From positions 1-5,848 of the forward strand of contig JANQGL010000340.1 in NCBI GenBank assembly GCA_028277325.1: 5,848 nucleotides of DNA, given 5' to 3'. The notes beneath the pieces are model-generated. The model worked only from the letters and a program-made list of their open reading frames with translations, was not told the DNA's origin and did not search any database. Numbering within the stretch: position 1 is the stretch's first letter; every line of letters starts with the position of its first letter. The translations under genes and the position numbers were made by a program. Below are positions 5,800-5,848 of the stretch, one piece after another. Source of the stretch: Magnetospira sp. Its GTDB lineage: Bacteria; Pseudomonadota; Alphaproteobacteria; Rhodospirillales; Magnetospiraceae.

Positions 5800-5848
5800 T
5801 CGCCAAGCTGAACGGCCTGCTCGACGCCACCGGCGACGACTGGGCGGT
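5796..5848 (+). CDS. ruvA: Holliday junction branch-migration protein RuvA, 3'-truncated by window edge
   Basis: Only the first 17 codons and two further bases are present. They encode MIAKLNGLLDATGDDWA, which matches the RuvA N-terminal pattern MIxxLxGxLxxxxxDxxV, the first strands of its OB-fold domain. RuvA binds the four-way junction as a tetramer and loads RuvB. The ATG overlaps the ruvC stop by four bases. Position after ruvC is the usual one, which strengthens the call despite the short fragment. Confidence 0.85.
   Translation, partial: MIAKLNGLLDATGDDWA

Noticed and set aside
1..5848. Mobile elements, CRISPR arrays, tRNA or rRNA genes
   Set aside because: No transposase, integrase, terminal inverted repeats, spaced repeat array or tRNA-like cloverleaf was seen on either strand. 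Base composition looks uniform apart from the divergent promoter region.

Overview
This window comes from a GC-rich bacterial chromosome. It is most likely an alphaproteobacterium, probably of the Rhodospirillales or a relative. The basis is the strong G/C preference at third codon positions, the yebC-ruvC-ruvA gene order, the MAGHSKFKNI form of the YebC N-terminus, and an LpxH-like metallophosphoesterase translationally coupled to a group-1 glycosyltransferase. The taxon is inferred from remembered family features, not from a search.

Layout, left to right. (1) Positions 1-1006, + strand: the 3' part of a gene I do not recognise; its start lies outside the window. (2) Positions 1038-1196, + strand: a small 52-residue GTG-start gene with a strong Shine-Dalgarno. 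(3) Positions 3150 down to 1208, - strand: a two-gene operon, convergent with the small gene. It encodes a calcineurin-like phosphoesterase (annotated in many genomes as UDP-2,3-diacylglucosamine diphosphatase, but closer to PlcP-type phospholipase C), then a GT4 glycosyltransferase overlapping it by ATGA. (4) Positions 3151-3405: a relatively AT-rich divergent intergenic region holding TTGTCAT/ACGTCAT direct repeats in 11-bp phase on the + strand, which read as a Pho box array. (5) Positions 3406-4314, + strand: a diacylglycerol kinase family lipid kinase. (6) Positions 4315-4523: an intergenic region with a GC-rich hairpin and three copies of an 8-bp palindrome-containing repeat. (7) Positions 4524-5848, + strand: yebC, ruvC and the first codons of ruvA, with ruvC and ruvA overlapping by ATGA.

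How the genes may work together. The central three genes look like a membrane-lipid remodelling module. The PlcP-type enzyme would strip phosphorylated head groups from phospholipids to give diacylglycerol. The glycosyltransferase would convert diacylglycerol into phosphorus-free glycolipid. The divergent kinase would return diacylglycerol to phosphatidic acid. A PhoB-type operator between the divergent units fits phosphate control. The box lies unusually close to the kinase start codon, so whether PhoB would activate or repress the kinase is open. The right-hand block is an ordinary housekeeping cluster: a YebC/TACO1 translation factor and Holliday-junction processing.
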